Source: JAGQOZ01 sp041399205 (GTDB lineage: Bacteria; Planctomycetota; Planctomycetia; Pirellulales; Pirellulaceae). Taken from it: a stretch of 64,000 bases of DNA. The stretch's first letter is position 1, and every line of letters begins with the position of its first letter. The notes beneath the pieces were generated by a model. The model made no database searches and was not told where the DNA came from. It was given only the letters and a program-made list of their open reading frames with translations. The stretch lies in contig JAWKTK010000024.1 of NCBI GenBank assembly GCA_041399205.1, positions 62,001 through 126,000 of the forward strand, read 5' to 3'. Below are positions 55,503-63,937 of this stretch, in pieces. A program made the position numbers and the translations under genes.

Positions 55503-56090
55503 AAGCCTCGTCGACGTTAGTCTTCGGTCGAAGACGCTTGTATTCAGAACAAACTACCGTGGGCACGCTGCCAACGAATACCAAACTATTCCAACTAGCG
55601 TGGAGCTCGCCGGGCAAACCCAAGTCACTAATTTTCAAACCAAGCTCGCCGGGCAAACCCAAGGGTCACTAATCTTTCGAACCAAGCTCGCCGGGCAAAC
55701 CAAAGTCACTAATCTTTCGAACCAAGCGGGATGGTCGGGGCCGTAGGATATTTCTCGCCAAGCCAGACGCTCAGCTTCGACTTGCCTTGCCTCCGCCCAG
55801 CGAGCGAAACATCTTTGCCGGTGTGCGTCAGCCACCGGTCGTCGCACCTTTGCCCTGTTCAGCCCAGCGGGCGACACATGCGGATTCACGTTCAAAGTCA
55901 CAATCGGCTCGAATCCCGCGACGAGCGTGTCAGGCAATTTGAAAAAAACGCGAAGGTCCAAACGCATGCTTCGCGACTTGAACGTATTGCTGCAAAAACA
56001 AACCACCCGTCGCCGATTCGCAGTGCACCAACTATCATAATAGACTTCTAGCTCTCGCGATTCATTTCGTCCCACCCGAGAAATATTCCT
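55503..56090. other. Intergenic region with tandem and dispersed repeats
   Basis: Nearly 590 bases without a gene. A small hairpin (GTCTTC-GGTC-GAAGAC, 55520-55535) follows the previous stop. The three-copy tandem repeat at 55602-55731 is listed separately. Further on are phrases such as GCCCAGCGAGCGAAACATCTT and CAGCCCAGCGGGCGACACAT (about 55795-55885), which look like the dispersed short intergenic repeats of Rhodopirellula-type genomes. No conserved protein was found in any frame. Confidence 0.6.
55602..55731. repeat. Three-copy direct tandem repeat, about 40-base period
   Basis: The core GCTCGCCGGGCAAAC occurs at 55605, 55644 and 55686 (periods 39 and 42), each followed by CCAA-GTCACTAAT and, after the second and third copies, CTTTCGAACCAAGC. 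Copies differ by one to three bases and small indels. It is too few and too irregular for CRISPR. Confidence 0.8.
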
Positions 56091-59000
56091 ATGCCTGCAC
56101 CTTCCCGCCGAATGATTGCTTTATGCTTCCTGACCTTTGCTGGTTTTGGTTCCATCCCCATCGTCGCTCAAGACATTCCTGAACCTCAACAACCGACGAT
56201 TGCTGCGGCATCCGATGAAGGCTTGCAGGCGTTGGATTCGTTTCGTCTAAACGATGATCTTTCGGCCAGTTTGTTTGCCGCCGAACCATTGCTTGCCAAT
56301 CCGGTGGCGATTTATGTCGACCACCAAGGCCGAGTGTTTGTGTGCGAAACGTTTCGCCAAGGAAACGCGGTCGTAGACAATCGAAGTTTCAACGACACAT
56401 GGGTCGACGCCGATTTGGCCGCACAAACCGTAGAAGATCGCCGCCAATTCTTCACCGAACAATTGGGCACGAAGCTGGCATCCTACATGGAACAGGATGA
56501 TCGGATTCGTTTGCTGATCGACTCGGATCACGACGGCCGCGCAGACGAATCACACGTTTTTTCCGATCACTACAACGATACCGTCGACGGAACAGGCGCC
56601 GGCATCTTGGAGCACAATGGGAATGTCTATTACACCTGCATTCCGGATTTGTATCTGCTGCAAGATCCAGACGGCGACCATCAAGCGGAAGTGCGAAAGT
56701 CGTTACATACCGGTTATGGAGTCCGAGTTGCTTTTCGAGGACATGATTCGCACGGGCTGGTCATCGGCCCAGACGGTCGATTGTATTTCAGTATTGGGGA
56801 TCGAGGTGCGAATGTGACAACCGATCAAGGTCAGTTGATCAACGTGGAATCGGGGTCGGTGTTTCGATGCGAATTGGATGGTTCGAATCTGGAAATCTTT
56901 GCCACGGGCTTGCGAAATCCCCAAGAACTGGCGTTTGACGACTTTGGAAATCTGTTCACCGGCGACAACAACTCCGACAGTGGCGATAAAGCTCGTTGGG
57001 TCTATGTTGTCCAAGGCAGTGACAGTGGTTGGCGGATGGCGTATCAATATTTAGCGGATCGAGGCCCGTTTAATCGTGAAAAAATCTGGGAACCATTGCA
57101 CGATCAACAGCCCGCTCATATTGTGCCGCCGATTGCCAACTTTGCGGACGGTCCGTCCGGCTTGGATTACTACCCCGGCACTGGCTTTGGCGAATCTTAT
57201 CGAGGCCGCTTCTTCCTGGTCGATTTCCGCGGAACAGCGAACCAAAGCGGCATTCGATCGTTTCGTAACGAAGCAGACGGTGCATTTTTTAAACTCGTGG
57301 ACGCCGACCAACCGATTTGGAATATCTTGGCCACCGACTTTCAATTCGGGCCGGACGGTGCCATTTATATTTCAGACTGGGTGAACGGTTGGGAAGGAGA
57401 AGGCAAAGGCCGCATCTATCGCTTTCAATCCCAAAAACACTTTAACGATCCCATTGTCGCGGAAGTGCAAAAAATCTTGGCCAGCGACGTTACATCTACT
57501 CCCGCTGACAAACTGTTGTCACTGTTGGGCCATGCAGATCGTCGAGTTCGACAGATGGCGCAGTTGGAACTGGCCGATCGCCAAGAAACCGAGGCTTTGT
57601 CACAGATTGCCAGCGAAGCCGATTCCTTACTGGCCAAATTACACGCCACTTGGGCCTTAGGCCAAATCGCTCGATTGCATCCCCAGCAGCAAGCCGCTAT
57701 TCGATCACTGTTGTTAAAACAAGCCAATCATGCCGAAGTGGAACTGCGATCTCATTCGCTGCAAATCCTCAGCGAACTGGGCGGCGACGGCGTGTCGGCA
57801 GCGCTGCTGAACGGACTGCGCGACGAGAACGCTCGAGTACGTTCGTTCGCGCTAATGGGCCTGTACCGACAGCCCATTCCAGACGCAGTCCAGCCGATTG
57901 TGAAACTGATTGCCGCCGACAAATTGACCGATCCGATTCTGCGGCACGGTTACGCCATGGCGCTCAGCGTTTGTGCGTCGGACCGCGACTTGGAGACATT
58001 GGCAGAAAACCAGAATGCAAACGTCCAACTGGTGGCGGTGATTGCCTTGCGGCGACAAGCTTCGCCCTTGGTTGCCACGTTCTTAAATTCGTCGGATGAA
58101 CGCGTCGTGCTGGAGGCGGCTCGTGCGATTCATGACGTTCCTATCCGAGATGCCTTTGCGTCGTTGGCCGAGCTGACAGAACGTGGTTCGAACAACGATG
58201 CGCTGATGCGCCGCGTGTTGAACGCTCATTTTCATTTGGGCACCGAAGCCAACGCCATCCAGTTGGCTCGCTACGCCGCAAACTCGGAAGCACCCGAATC
58301 ACTACGGCGTGAAGCTATCGCCATGTTGGCGCAGTGGGATCAAACCGTGGGCCGGGATCGAGTGCTTGGCATGTGGCGACCTCGTGAAGCACAGCCAGTC
58401 ACGGCCGTGGTAACAGCACTCGGCTCGGTTATTACGCAATTCGCCCACGACGACACTCCACTGGGCTTAGACGTCGGTCGTTTGGCCAGCCGTCTGAAAA
58501 TTCGCGAAGGCGCGCCCGTATTGAAGAACGTGCTGAAGTCAGAAAAGGCGAACGATTCACTGAAGGCGGAAGCGTTAGTCGCCTTGGTCGATGCATTAGG
58601 AACCGGCGCGGCGAATGAAGTGGAAGCAGCACTGTCGTCCGATTCGAAATTAGAAGCGGCTGCTTTACGAGTGGTTCCGGAAGCGTTACCCGAAAAAGCT
58701 CGGACCATTCTGAGCGAATTCGTCAGCGAAGGGACGATCCCCGAACGACAAGCCGCCATCCCTTCGTTGGTTCGCATCCAAGCTGCCGACATATTAATGC
58801 CAGCGTTTCAACAATGGCTGTCCGGAACCCTACCGGCCGAATTGCAGTTAGAAATTCGCGAAGCCGCCGAAGCGTTGGCCGCCGATCCGAGCGTGGAGGC
58901 GATTTTGGCGCAAGTGAACGCCAAACGAAATTCCGATGATCCACTGGACATGTATGCCGAAGCATTGGCCGGAGGCGATGCGAACCGAGGCCGTACGCTG

Positions 59001-59432
59001 TTTATGGAACGCGTAGCATTGTCCTGCGTGCGGTGCCATAAAGTGGGTGATCAAGGAGGCGAAGTTGGTCCCGAATTGACTCGAATTGCCACCGACAAGA
59101 ATCGCCAGTATTTGCTGGAGGCGATTGTGGCACCCAACAAGTCGATTGCCAAAGGTTTTGAATCGATTCGCATTTTTGACGACAAGGGTCGATCGTTCAC
59201 GGGTGTTTTGCGAGCGGAAACGGACGAAGCATTGACACTGATCGATGCCGACGGCAAGGTGATGACGATTCGAAAAGAGACCATCGAAGAACGCCTGCCA
59301 GGGCAATCGGCCATGCCAACCGATTTAGTGCAGAAACTCACTAAGGCAGAACTTCGTGACTTAGTAGAATACTTGTCCAGCCTGAATGGACGCCGTCGTC
59401 CAGGACGGGCGAGACCAGATGGACCGCTGTAA
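56091..59432 (+). CDS. PVC-type dehydrogenase/HEAT/cytochrome c protein, 1113 residues
   Basis: An intact paralogue of the damaged gene at 25284-28302. Residues 1-26 are a signal peptide (MIALCFLTFAGFGSIPIVAQ). Residues about 45-455 are a beta-propeller of the membrane-bound dehydrogenase type (AIYVDHQGRVFVCETFRQGN, RLLIDSDHDGRADESHVFSD, GLVIGPDGRLYFSIGDRGAN, ATGLRNPQELAFDDFGNLFT, WNILATDFQFGPDGAIYISD). Residues 480-940 are HEAT repeats (LLSLLGHADRRVRQMAQLEL and following). Residues about 965-1105 are the PVC cytochrome c domain with CVRCH near 981, VGPELTRIATDKNRQYLLEA and the late beta part ending SAMPTDLVQKLTKAELRDLV. Exported; probably oxidises a sugar or alcohol, but substrate is not deducible. 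Confidence 0.93.
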   Translation: MPAPSRRMIALCFLTFAGFGSIPIVAQDIPEPQQPTIAAASDEGLQALDSFRLNDDLSASLFAAEPLLANPVAIYVDHQGRVFVCETFRQGNAVVDNRSFNDTWVDADLAAQTVEDRRQFFTEQLGTKLASYMEQDDRIRLLIDSDHDGRADESHVFSDHYNDTVDGTGAGILEHNGNVYYTCIPDLYLLQDPDGDHQAEVRKSLHTGYGVRVAFRGHDSHGLVIGPDGRLYFSIGDRGANVTTDQGQLINVESGSVFRCELDGSNLEIFATGLRNPQELAFDDFGNLFTGDNNSDSGDKARWVYVVQGSDSGWRMAYQYLADRGPFNREKIWEPLHDQQPAHIVPPIANFADGPSGLDYYPGTGFGESYRGRFFLVDFRGTANQSGIRSFRNEADGAFFKLVDADQPIWNILATDFQFGPDGAIYISDWVNGWEGEGKGRIYRFQSQKHFNDPIVAEVQKILASDVTSTPADKLLSLLGHADRRVRQMAQLELADRQETEALSQIASEADSLLAKLHATWALGQIARLHPQQQAAIRSLLLKQANHAEVELRSHSLQILSELGGDGVSAALLNGLRDENARVRSFALMGLYRQPIPDAVQPIVKLIAADKLTDPILRHGYAMALSVCASDRDLETLAENQNANVQLVAVIALRRQASPLVATFLNSSDERVVLEAARAIHDVPIRDAFASLAELTERGSNNDALMRRVLNAHFHLGTEANAIQLARYAANSEAPESLRREAIAMLAQWDQTVGRDRVLGMWRPREAQPVTAVVTALGSVITQFAHDDTPLGLDVGRLASRLKIREGAPVLKNVLKSEKANDSLKAEALVALVDALGTGAANEVEAALSSDSKLEAAALRVVPEALPEKARTILSEFVSEGTIPERQAAIPSLVRIQAADILMPAFQQWLSGTLPAELQLEIREAAEALAADPSVEAILAQVNAKRNSDDPLDMYAEALAGGDANRGRTLFMERVALSCVRCHKVGDQGGEVGPELTRIATDKNRQYLLEAIVAPNKSIAKGFESIRIFDDKGRSFTGVLRAETDEALTLIDADGKVMTIRKETIEERLPGQSAMPTDLVQKLTKAELRDLVEYLSSLNGRRRPGRARPDGPL

Positions 59433-59441
59433 CCGGAAATC

Positions 59442-59455
59442 GGTGGCTAACCACC
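59442..59455. terminator. Short hairpin shared by two convergent gene ends
   Basis: GGTGG-CTAA-CCACC lies 9 bases after the stop of the PVC gene and contains the stop codon of the convergent PP2C gene. There is no T-run, so it is at best a weak bidirectional terminator. Confidence 0.3.
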
Positions 59456-60730
59456 ACCCGACATGAACCGCTGGTGCTGTTCAATCAAGATACGGTAAGC
59501 GACCGAAGTCAGCCGCAAGGCGTCGTGAAAGGCGTGGTGCTCATTTTGTTGCCTGGCTTCTTTCAAGCATTCCAACACACGCTGCACTTCACTGTTGGTA
59601 GACCGTCCTGCGTCAGGTGAAATCAATTCTTCGACAGCCGAAATAATGCGGCCGATACTGGTCGTGTTGACGGGGCAAGATTCCTGAACATAGGGCCCTT
59701 TGCCCAGTCGTCGCCCACCGGCCAACAATTCGCCCGGCGTTCCGGCGTGAAGATACAGATAGCTGCCAATCCCAGTTGCCGTGGCCAGTAGTGCACAGAT
59801 CACGGCCGCAATAGGTTGGCTGACGGCAAATAAACCAACGGCCAAGACGGCCAGAATACCCGCCGCTACCCAAATCCAAACAGGTACTGTCCGCATGGTT
59901 TCCAAGCTGGAATCGACCACCAGCGGCGGCGCCGTTTTGGATTCACACTGAAACGATCCTGGTTCGGCTTGCACAATGATGACCGTGGTGTTGTCCGGAC
60001 CTCCGCGAACATTAGCCATGTTGACAAAATACTTGGCGGCTTCGTCTGGTGGTAACGCACCTAAGACGGTGCCGATGTCTTCGTCCTCGATGCGAGCCAT
60101 CAGGCCATCGCTGCAAATCAGATATTGGTCACCTGGTTCGATCAGAAACGGACCTTCCAAATCAACTTGAACTGAAGGGTTTGGTCCCAAGGAACGAGTG
60201 ATCACGTTACGAGGAATTCCCGATTCTGCACCGGTGGATTTAATCTGCCCGGCCGCTCGCATTTCCCAGACCAGACTGTGGTCAAACGTCAACTGATGCA
60301 GGACACCTTTTCGCAAACGATACACACGGCTATCGCCGACATGGGCCACCAACGCTCCTTGGGGCAAAATCAACAGACAGCTGAGCGTCGTCCCCATGTT
60401 GTGAAATTCAGTGTTCGCTTGACCTCGGCGGTGAATTTCCGAATTTGTCTCTTCCACCGCTTTCAGGATGGCTTCTGGTGGCGACAGCGAACGATATTTG
60501 TAGTAGTTATGCGCCACTCCTTCGACGGCTAGTTTGCTAGCTAATTCGCCAGCAGCATGCGCGCCCATGCCATCGGCAACCGCAAACAAATGCCCTCGAT
60601 TCTGCCACGTTTCGCGATCTTCTGCCGGCAAGACGACGTACGAATCTTGGTTGTTCAGTCTTCGCATACCTACGTGCGATTCGGCGGCAATCGTAAGCGA
60701 ATCGTCCCAGGTTTGTGTTTGGCGAGACAT
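59447..60730 (-). CDS. Membrane-anchored PP2C-type protein phosphatase
   Basis: The 427-residue protein has the PP2C catalytic core at residues about 10-250: RRLNNQDSYVVL, FAVADGMGAHAAGELASKLA, AHVGDSRVYRLRKG, YLICSDGLMARIED, GGPDNTTVIIV, all metal-binding Asp present. Two hydrophobic helices follow (VWIWVAAGILAVLAVGLFAV and IAAVICALLATATGIGSYLY, about 285-330). A cytoplasmic C-terminal region of unknown fold contains Cys/Gln-rich helices (VQRVLECLKEARQQNEHHAF). It probably reverses Ser/Thr phosphorylation near the membrane. It is monocistronic here and convergent with the PVC gene. Confidence 0.92.
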   Translation of the reverse strand: MSRQTQTWDDSLTIAAESHVGMRRLNNQDSYVVLPAEDRETWQNRGHLFAVADGMGAHAAGELASKLAVEGVAHNYYKYRSLSPPEAILKAVEETNSEIHRRGQANTEFHNMGTTLSCLLILPQGALVAHVGDSRVYRLRKGVLHQLTFDHSLVWEMRAAGQIKSTGAESGIPRNVITRSLGPNPSVQVDLEGPFLIEPGDQYLICSDGLMARIEDEDIGTVLGALPPDEAAKYFVNMANVRGGPDNTTVIIVQAEPGSFQCESKTAPPLVVDSSLETMRTVPVWIWVAAGILAVLAVGLFAVSQPIAAVICALLATATGIGSYLYLHAGTPGELLAGGRRLGKGPYVQESCPVNTTSIGRIISAVEELISPDAGRSTNSEVQRVLECLKEARQQNEHHAFHDALRLTSVAYRILIEQHQRFMSGGG

Positions 60731-60973
60731 GAAGCGTCAATCGAAATAAAGGAATGGTCCGAAAGTGCTGACTGATAGCACACCATGGCAAGTCGTTGAT
60801 TGTGCAGTTTACAAGCGAATTGTGCAACGTGAAAGCCGCGTTCACGACCCCATGTTCCCACGAAAAGTCTCTAGACACTGCTGCGGCATCCGCATAGACT
60901 TCGCCTCGCAAAAGTTGTTTGGCAGACCGACTTGCAAGATTAGCTTTTTCCAATGTCGTCCTTCATCGCGTGA

Positions 60974-61474
60974 ATGCTTATGGTTTCGTTTCGAAACGGA
61001 TTCCTGTTGCTGCTTCTAGTCCAAATTGGGCTGTTGCCTGGTTGCGTACGGCGTCGTATGACCATTCGTTCCAATCCGCCGGGTGCGCTTGTGTATGTAG
61101 ACGACCAAAAAATCGGTGTCACGCCGGTTTCCACGTCATTCACGTATTATGGCACTCGGAAATTTCGGCTGATCCAAGACGGCTTTGAAACGCAAACCGC
61201 CATGCAGAAATTCTCGCCGCCCTGGTACCAAATTCCTGGCATCGACTTTGTCACGGAAAATCTAGTCCCTTATGAATTCCGGGACGAACGAGAAGTATCG
61301 TTCGACATGATTCCTCAACGAGTGGTTTCGAACGACGAATTACTCGGCCGAGCCAACGCGTTACGATCCGCCACGCAAGCCGGTTACACCGTTCCGCCCG
61401 TGCCGGCGAATGACAACGTTCCGTCACTGCCCACCGATTCCCCCTACCCTGCTCCGTTCTATCCAGAGCGGTAA
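60974..61474 (+). CDS. PEGA-domain lipoprotein
   Basis: The 166-residue protein could start at the ATG at 60974 or 60980. A signal peptide ends in a lipobox (LLLLLVQIGLLPGC), so it should be lipid-modified. A PEGA domain follows directly: RMTIRSNPPGALVYVDDQKI with GVTPVSTSFTYYGTRKFRLI. The rest contains PPWYQIPGIDFVTENLVPYE and a low-complexity Pro/Ala-rich tail (PVPANDNVPSLP). In planctomycetes such small PEGA lipoproteins are common; they are thought to sit in the outer membrane or cell wall, and their partners are unknown. It is divergent from the PP2C gene, with 243 bases between. Confidence 0.9.
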   Translation: MLMVSFRNGFLLLLLVQIGLLPGCVRRRMTIRSNPPGALVYVDDQKIGVTPVSTSFTYYGTRKFRLIQDGFETQTAMQKFSPPWYQIPGIDFVTENLVPYEFRDEREVSFDMIPQRVVSNDELLGRANALRSATQAGYTVPPVPANDNVPSLPTDSPYPAPFYPER

Positions 61475-61478
61475 GGTT

Positions 61479-61620
61479 GCCCGAAACGTAAGTGAGGAAT
61501 TTTCAACGTTTCCGCAGGTCCCTCGCTCACGCTTCTTGGAGTTGCATTCTTTCCTAGCCCGAAACGTAAGTGAGGCGAAAAACGGACACTCCGCCGACCC
61601 TCGCTCACGCGTCGGGCTAA
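61479..61620. repeat. Two copies of a planctomycete-type intergenic inverted repeat
   Basis: Copy 1 (61479-61533) and copy 2 (61555-61620) each begin GCCCGAAACGTAAGTGAGG and end CCCTCGCTCACGC. In copy 2 the arms TAGCCCGAAACGTAAGTGAGG and CCTCGCTCACGCGTCGGGCTA pair in 17 of 21 positions, giving a long hairpin. The element lies right after the PEGA gene and could end transcription from either side. The rest of the region (61621-61840) shows nothing recognisable. Confidence 0.75.
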
Positions 61621-61840
61621 GATATTTCGCGGAATATAAACGCGCAACTTCAAAACTGACGCTTCCGGCTAAGATTTGTCGCGAAAAAGGCAGAACTGCG
61701 CAACCTAAAAAAGAACTCCCGTTTCGGGCGAGGAAATTCGGTCGAGAGCGACGCAAATTCGCCGCGAGTCAATAAGCGTGTTGGCAAATTGGTTTTGCGT
61801 ACGTTGTTGTTGGGTAACGCCGACCGTGAGGCGATGTGCT

Positions 61841-62689
61841 TTATGATGTGTTCGCTTTTCGCCACTTGGCACCACAATGAAAGCATTGCTTGGCCAAGAA
61901 TGTACGTAGCTGTTGACCGCACTCGGGGCAATTGGCGGTCGGCTTTGGATTGAATTGGAAGCCAGGAAGTCTCTTTTCGACTAATTTGTGGACGCGTTTT
62001 ACTAGTTCCGCGTTTGGATGAATGCAATATGCGTTTCTCAATACGTCCAGTGCTTCCGGGGTGCCAACATCCAACAACGCAGTAGCGGCAGCCTTCTGAC
62101 AATAATATTCTAAAATGGCCAACCCTGACTTGGCTGCGTCGAGAACTCGCGGATCATGCGGCGCAATCTTCATGATTGCGGTTAGTACTTCGCAATACGC
62201 TTGGGGCAAGCCACCAAATTGATGCGAGTGTAGCGATTCGAACAGATCGTCGACGGCACCTATTGCCGACGGACCAATCTTACCCAATGCTTCGGCAGCA
62301 ATTTGCGTGACATGTCGGTTTTTGTGTTTCAACGCTTCTCGCCAGAAATCAATCCCTAGCGATTCGGGATCAATCGCGGCCAATGCCATGTAGGCTTGTA
62401 CGACGGCTTCAGATGATCCGCGACCGACAGCACAGGCTTTCAAAACGGGCACGGCATCTTTTGCGGGTTTCCCAATCCTGGTCAAGACGAACAATGCAAC
62501 GTTGTGGGCGGATTTTTGCGATTTATCCGAAAGGACTTCCACAAGAAACGGGACCGAATTCTTCGCTCCGCGTCCGATTCGTCCATCAAGAAAAGCCCGC
62601 ATCGCGTTCGGCGGCTTCGCCTTTTTCCGAGCAATATCCTTAAACCACTCCTCGACGGTTCTGCCTGAGTACTTCTTTTCCTGTGCCAT
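61841..62689 (-). CDS. HEAT-repeat protein with C-terminal zinc ribbon
   Basis: I start at the ATG at 62689 (MAQEKKYSGRTVEEW), where the conserved-looking sequence begins; the frame opens 14 codons earlier. The 282 residues comprise HEAT repeats (MRAFLDGRIGRGAKNSVPFL, NVALFVLTRIGKPAKDAVPV, QIAAEALGKIGPSAIGAVDD, KAAATALLDVGTPEALDVLR) and a C-terminal zinc ribbon with CPECGQQ and CFHCGAK. There is no signal peptide, so it is cytoplasmic. HEAT proteins act as scaffolds, and the ribbon suggests contact with nucleic acid or another protein. It lies about 60 bases downstream of the MCE gene. Confidence 0.78.
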   Translation of the reverse strand: MAQEKKYSGRTVEEWFKDIARKKAKPPNAMRAFLDGRIGRGAKNSVPFLVEVLSDKSQKSAHNVALFVLTRIGKPAKDAVPVLKACAVGRGSSEAVVQAYMALAAIDPESLGIDFWREALKHKNRHVTQIAAEALGKIGPSAIGAVDDLFESLHSHQFGGLPQAYCEVLTAIMKIAPHDPRVLDAAKSGLAILEYYCQKAAATALLDVGTPEALDVLRNAYCIHPNAELVKRVHKLVEKRLPGFQFNPKPTANCPECGQQLRTFLAKQCFHCGAKWRKANTS

Positions 62690-62748
62690 AGTGCTCTCGC
62701 TCGACTGGGTGACGCTGCGAACAGCCCTCATGGTATCGAGAAAGAAAC

Positions 62749-63267
62749 CTACTTCAAACCCGATTTTTGGAACAGCGCACCGGTAGCTAGACGGCCGGGG
62801 TTTCTGGCTAGTTTATCCGAGATGACTCGGACATCATCCAGAATGGGCTCCAGGCGATAACTGATCTCTTCGATATTGGCGGCCGCGCTGTTGAGTCGGT
62901 TGTACAGTTCGGGGTTGTGGACAAACTGGCCCAAACTTCCTTCGCCCGTGTTCAGAACTTTCGCAAAAACCTCCAACTCCTTCAGGACACTGTCCAAGCG
63001 GTTGGCGCTGCTGCCCAGCGACGTCACGATGTCCGTTCCTTGTTCGCCCAACGGTTCGGTTAGTCCCTTCAAGAAACGCAAGTTCTGTTCGGCTTCATTC
63101 GCCACACGCTGGATGCCGTCCGTGACGCCTTTGATGCCTTCCATGACCTCGCCCGCGTCGTCTACCAATTTGGGAAATGCTTCCAGTGCTAAGCGAAGTT
63201 GGTCACTGATTTCTTCGTCGGTAACAATTTGATTAACGGAAGTCATTACCGTATCAAAGCGGCCCAA
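62749..63267 (-). CDS. MCE/MlaD-like protein, C-terminal part (same gene as 63246-63860)
   Basis: The frame continues the MCE protein after an indel near 63280. It is a long amphipathic helix region typical of MlaD/MCE tails: NQIVTDEEISDQLRLALEAF, GVTDGIQRVANEAEQNLRFL, SSANRLDSVLKELEVFAKVL, SLGQFVHNPELYNRLNSAAA, and a basic end (DKLARNPGRLATGALFQKSG). The expected bridging ESALGRFDTVM is found at its start. Such tails form a channel or needle for lipid transfer. Confidence 0.82.
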   Translation of the reverse strand: MGRFDTVMTSVNQIVTDEEISDQLRLALEAFPKLVDDAGEVMEGIKGVTDGIQRVANEAEQNLRFLKGLTEPLGEQGTDIVTSLGSSANRLDSVLKELEVFAKVLNTGEGSLGQFVHNPELYNRLNSAAANIEEISYRLEPILDDVRVISDKLARNPGRLATGALFQKSGLK

Positions 63268-63860
63268 GGCAGATTCGAGTGCACCAGAATACGATTGAAC
63301 CCATCTTGATTGTTCACGACCACGTTGTTCAAGTTTGTTGCCACTCGGCTAATCTCCTGCCCAGCCGATTCAATGGAATCAAGCGTGCCTCGCAAGTCCG
63401 TGGCAAAGTCGCTCAGCATATTCATAAAATTGCCGGCCGAACTCATGAAATCCTGAGCCACCACACCTTCCAGGTAAGCGCCATCAGCCAGTGGTTCCGG
63501 CGGCAGATTGGAAAGCGGATCGGGAACGAATTCCATCATGGCATCGCCCAACACGTTTCCGGTACCGATGCGACAGATTTCGTTTTGCCGCAGCGGTCGA
63601 TCGGCGTCAATTTTGGCGGTCACCAACACACTGCCGTCGTCCTGCAGGTCCACTTGCGTAATTCGCCCGACCAGGATGCCGCTCTTACGCACCGGCGTGT
63701 TGACGGTTACACCCGGAGCGGATTCGAAACGCACGTAGATGGTTCGCGAATCCTTTAGCCCCGTCGGAATGTCACCGAACAGCACGATCAAGATAACGGT
63801 GATGATCAGCGTGGCCATGACCAACACGCCAACGCGAAACTGGATGACTCGTTCGTCCAT
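63246..63860 (-). CDS. MCE/MlaD-like lipid-transport protein, N-terminal part
   Basis: MCE proteins bind phospholipid in the periplasm and pass it between membranes. The ATG at 63860 begins a short cytoplasmic tail, one membrane helix (VGVLVMATLIITVILIVLFG) and the MCE domain at about 35-125 (IYVRFESAPGVTVNTPVRKS, GILVGRITQVDLQDDGSVLV, IGTGNVLGDAMMEFVPD). A helical region begins after FMSSAGNFMNMLSDF. The frame ends in SNLPWAALIR because of an indel, and the remainder is at 62749-63267; the reconstructed length is about 370 residues. Seventy-seven bases upstream is the end of another gene on the same strand, probably the ABC ATPase of the system. Confidence 0.9.
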   Translation of the reverse strand: MDERVIQFRVGVLVMATLIITVILIVLFGDIPTGLKDSRTIYVRFESAPGVTVNTPVRKSGILVGRITQVDLQDDGSVLVTAKIDADRPLRQNEICRIGTGNVLGDAMMEFVPDPLSNLPPEPLADGAYLEGVVAQDFMSSAGNFMNMLSDFATDLRGTLDSIESAGQEISRVATNLNNVVVNNQDGFNRILVHSNLPWAALIR

Positions 63861-63937
63861 GTTGCCTTTTCCTCTTTGACTGTACGCCGTGAAGACGTTT
63901 CACCGTTGGTCGCTAGATTGCGAACGAGTGTTCCTCG

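Noticed and set aside
55602..55731. CRISPR array
   Set aside because: Only three units of unequal length with no distinct repeat/spacer alternation and no cas genes in the window.
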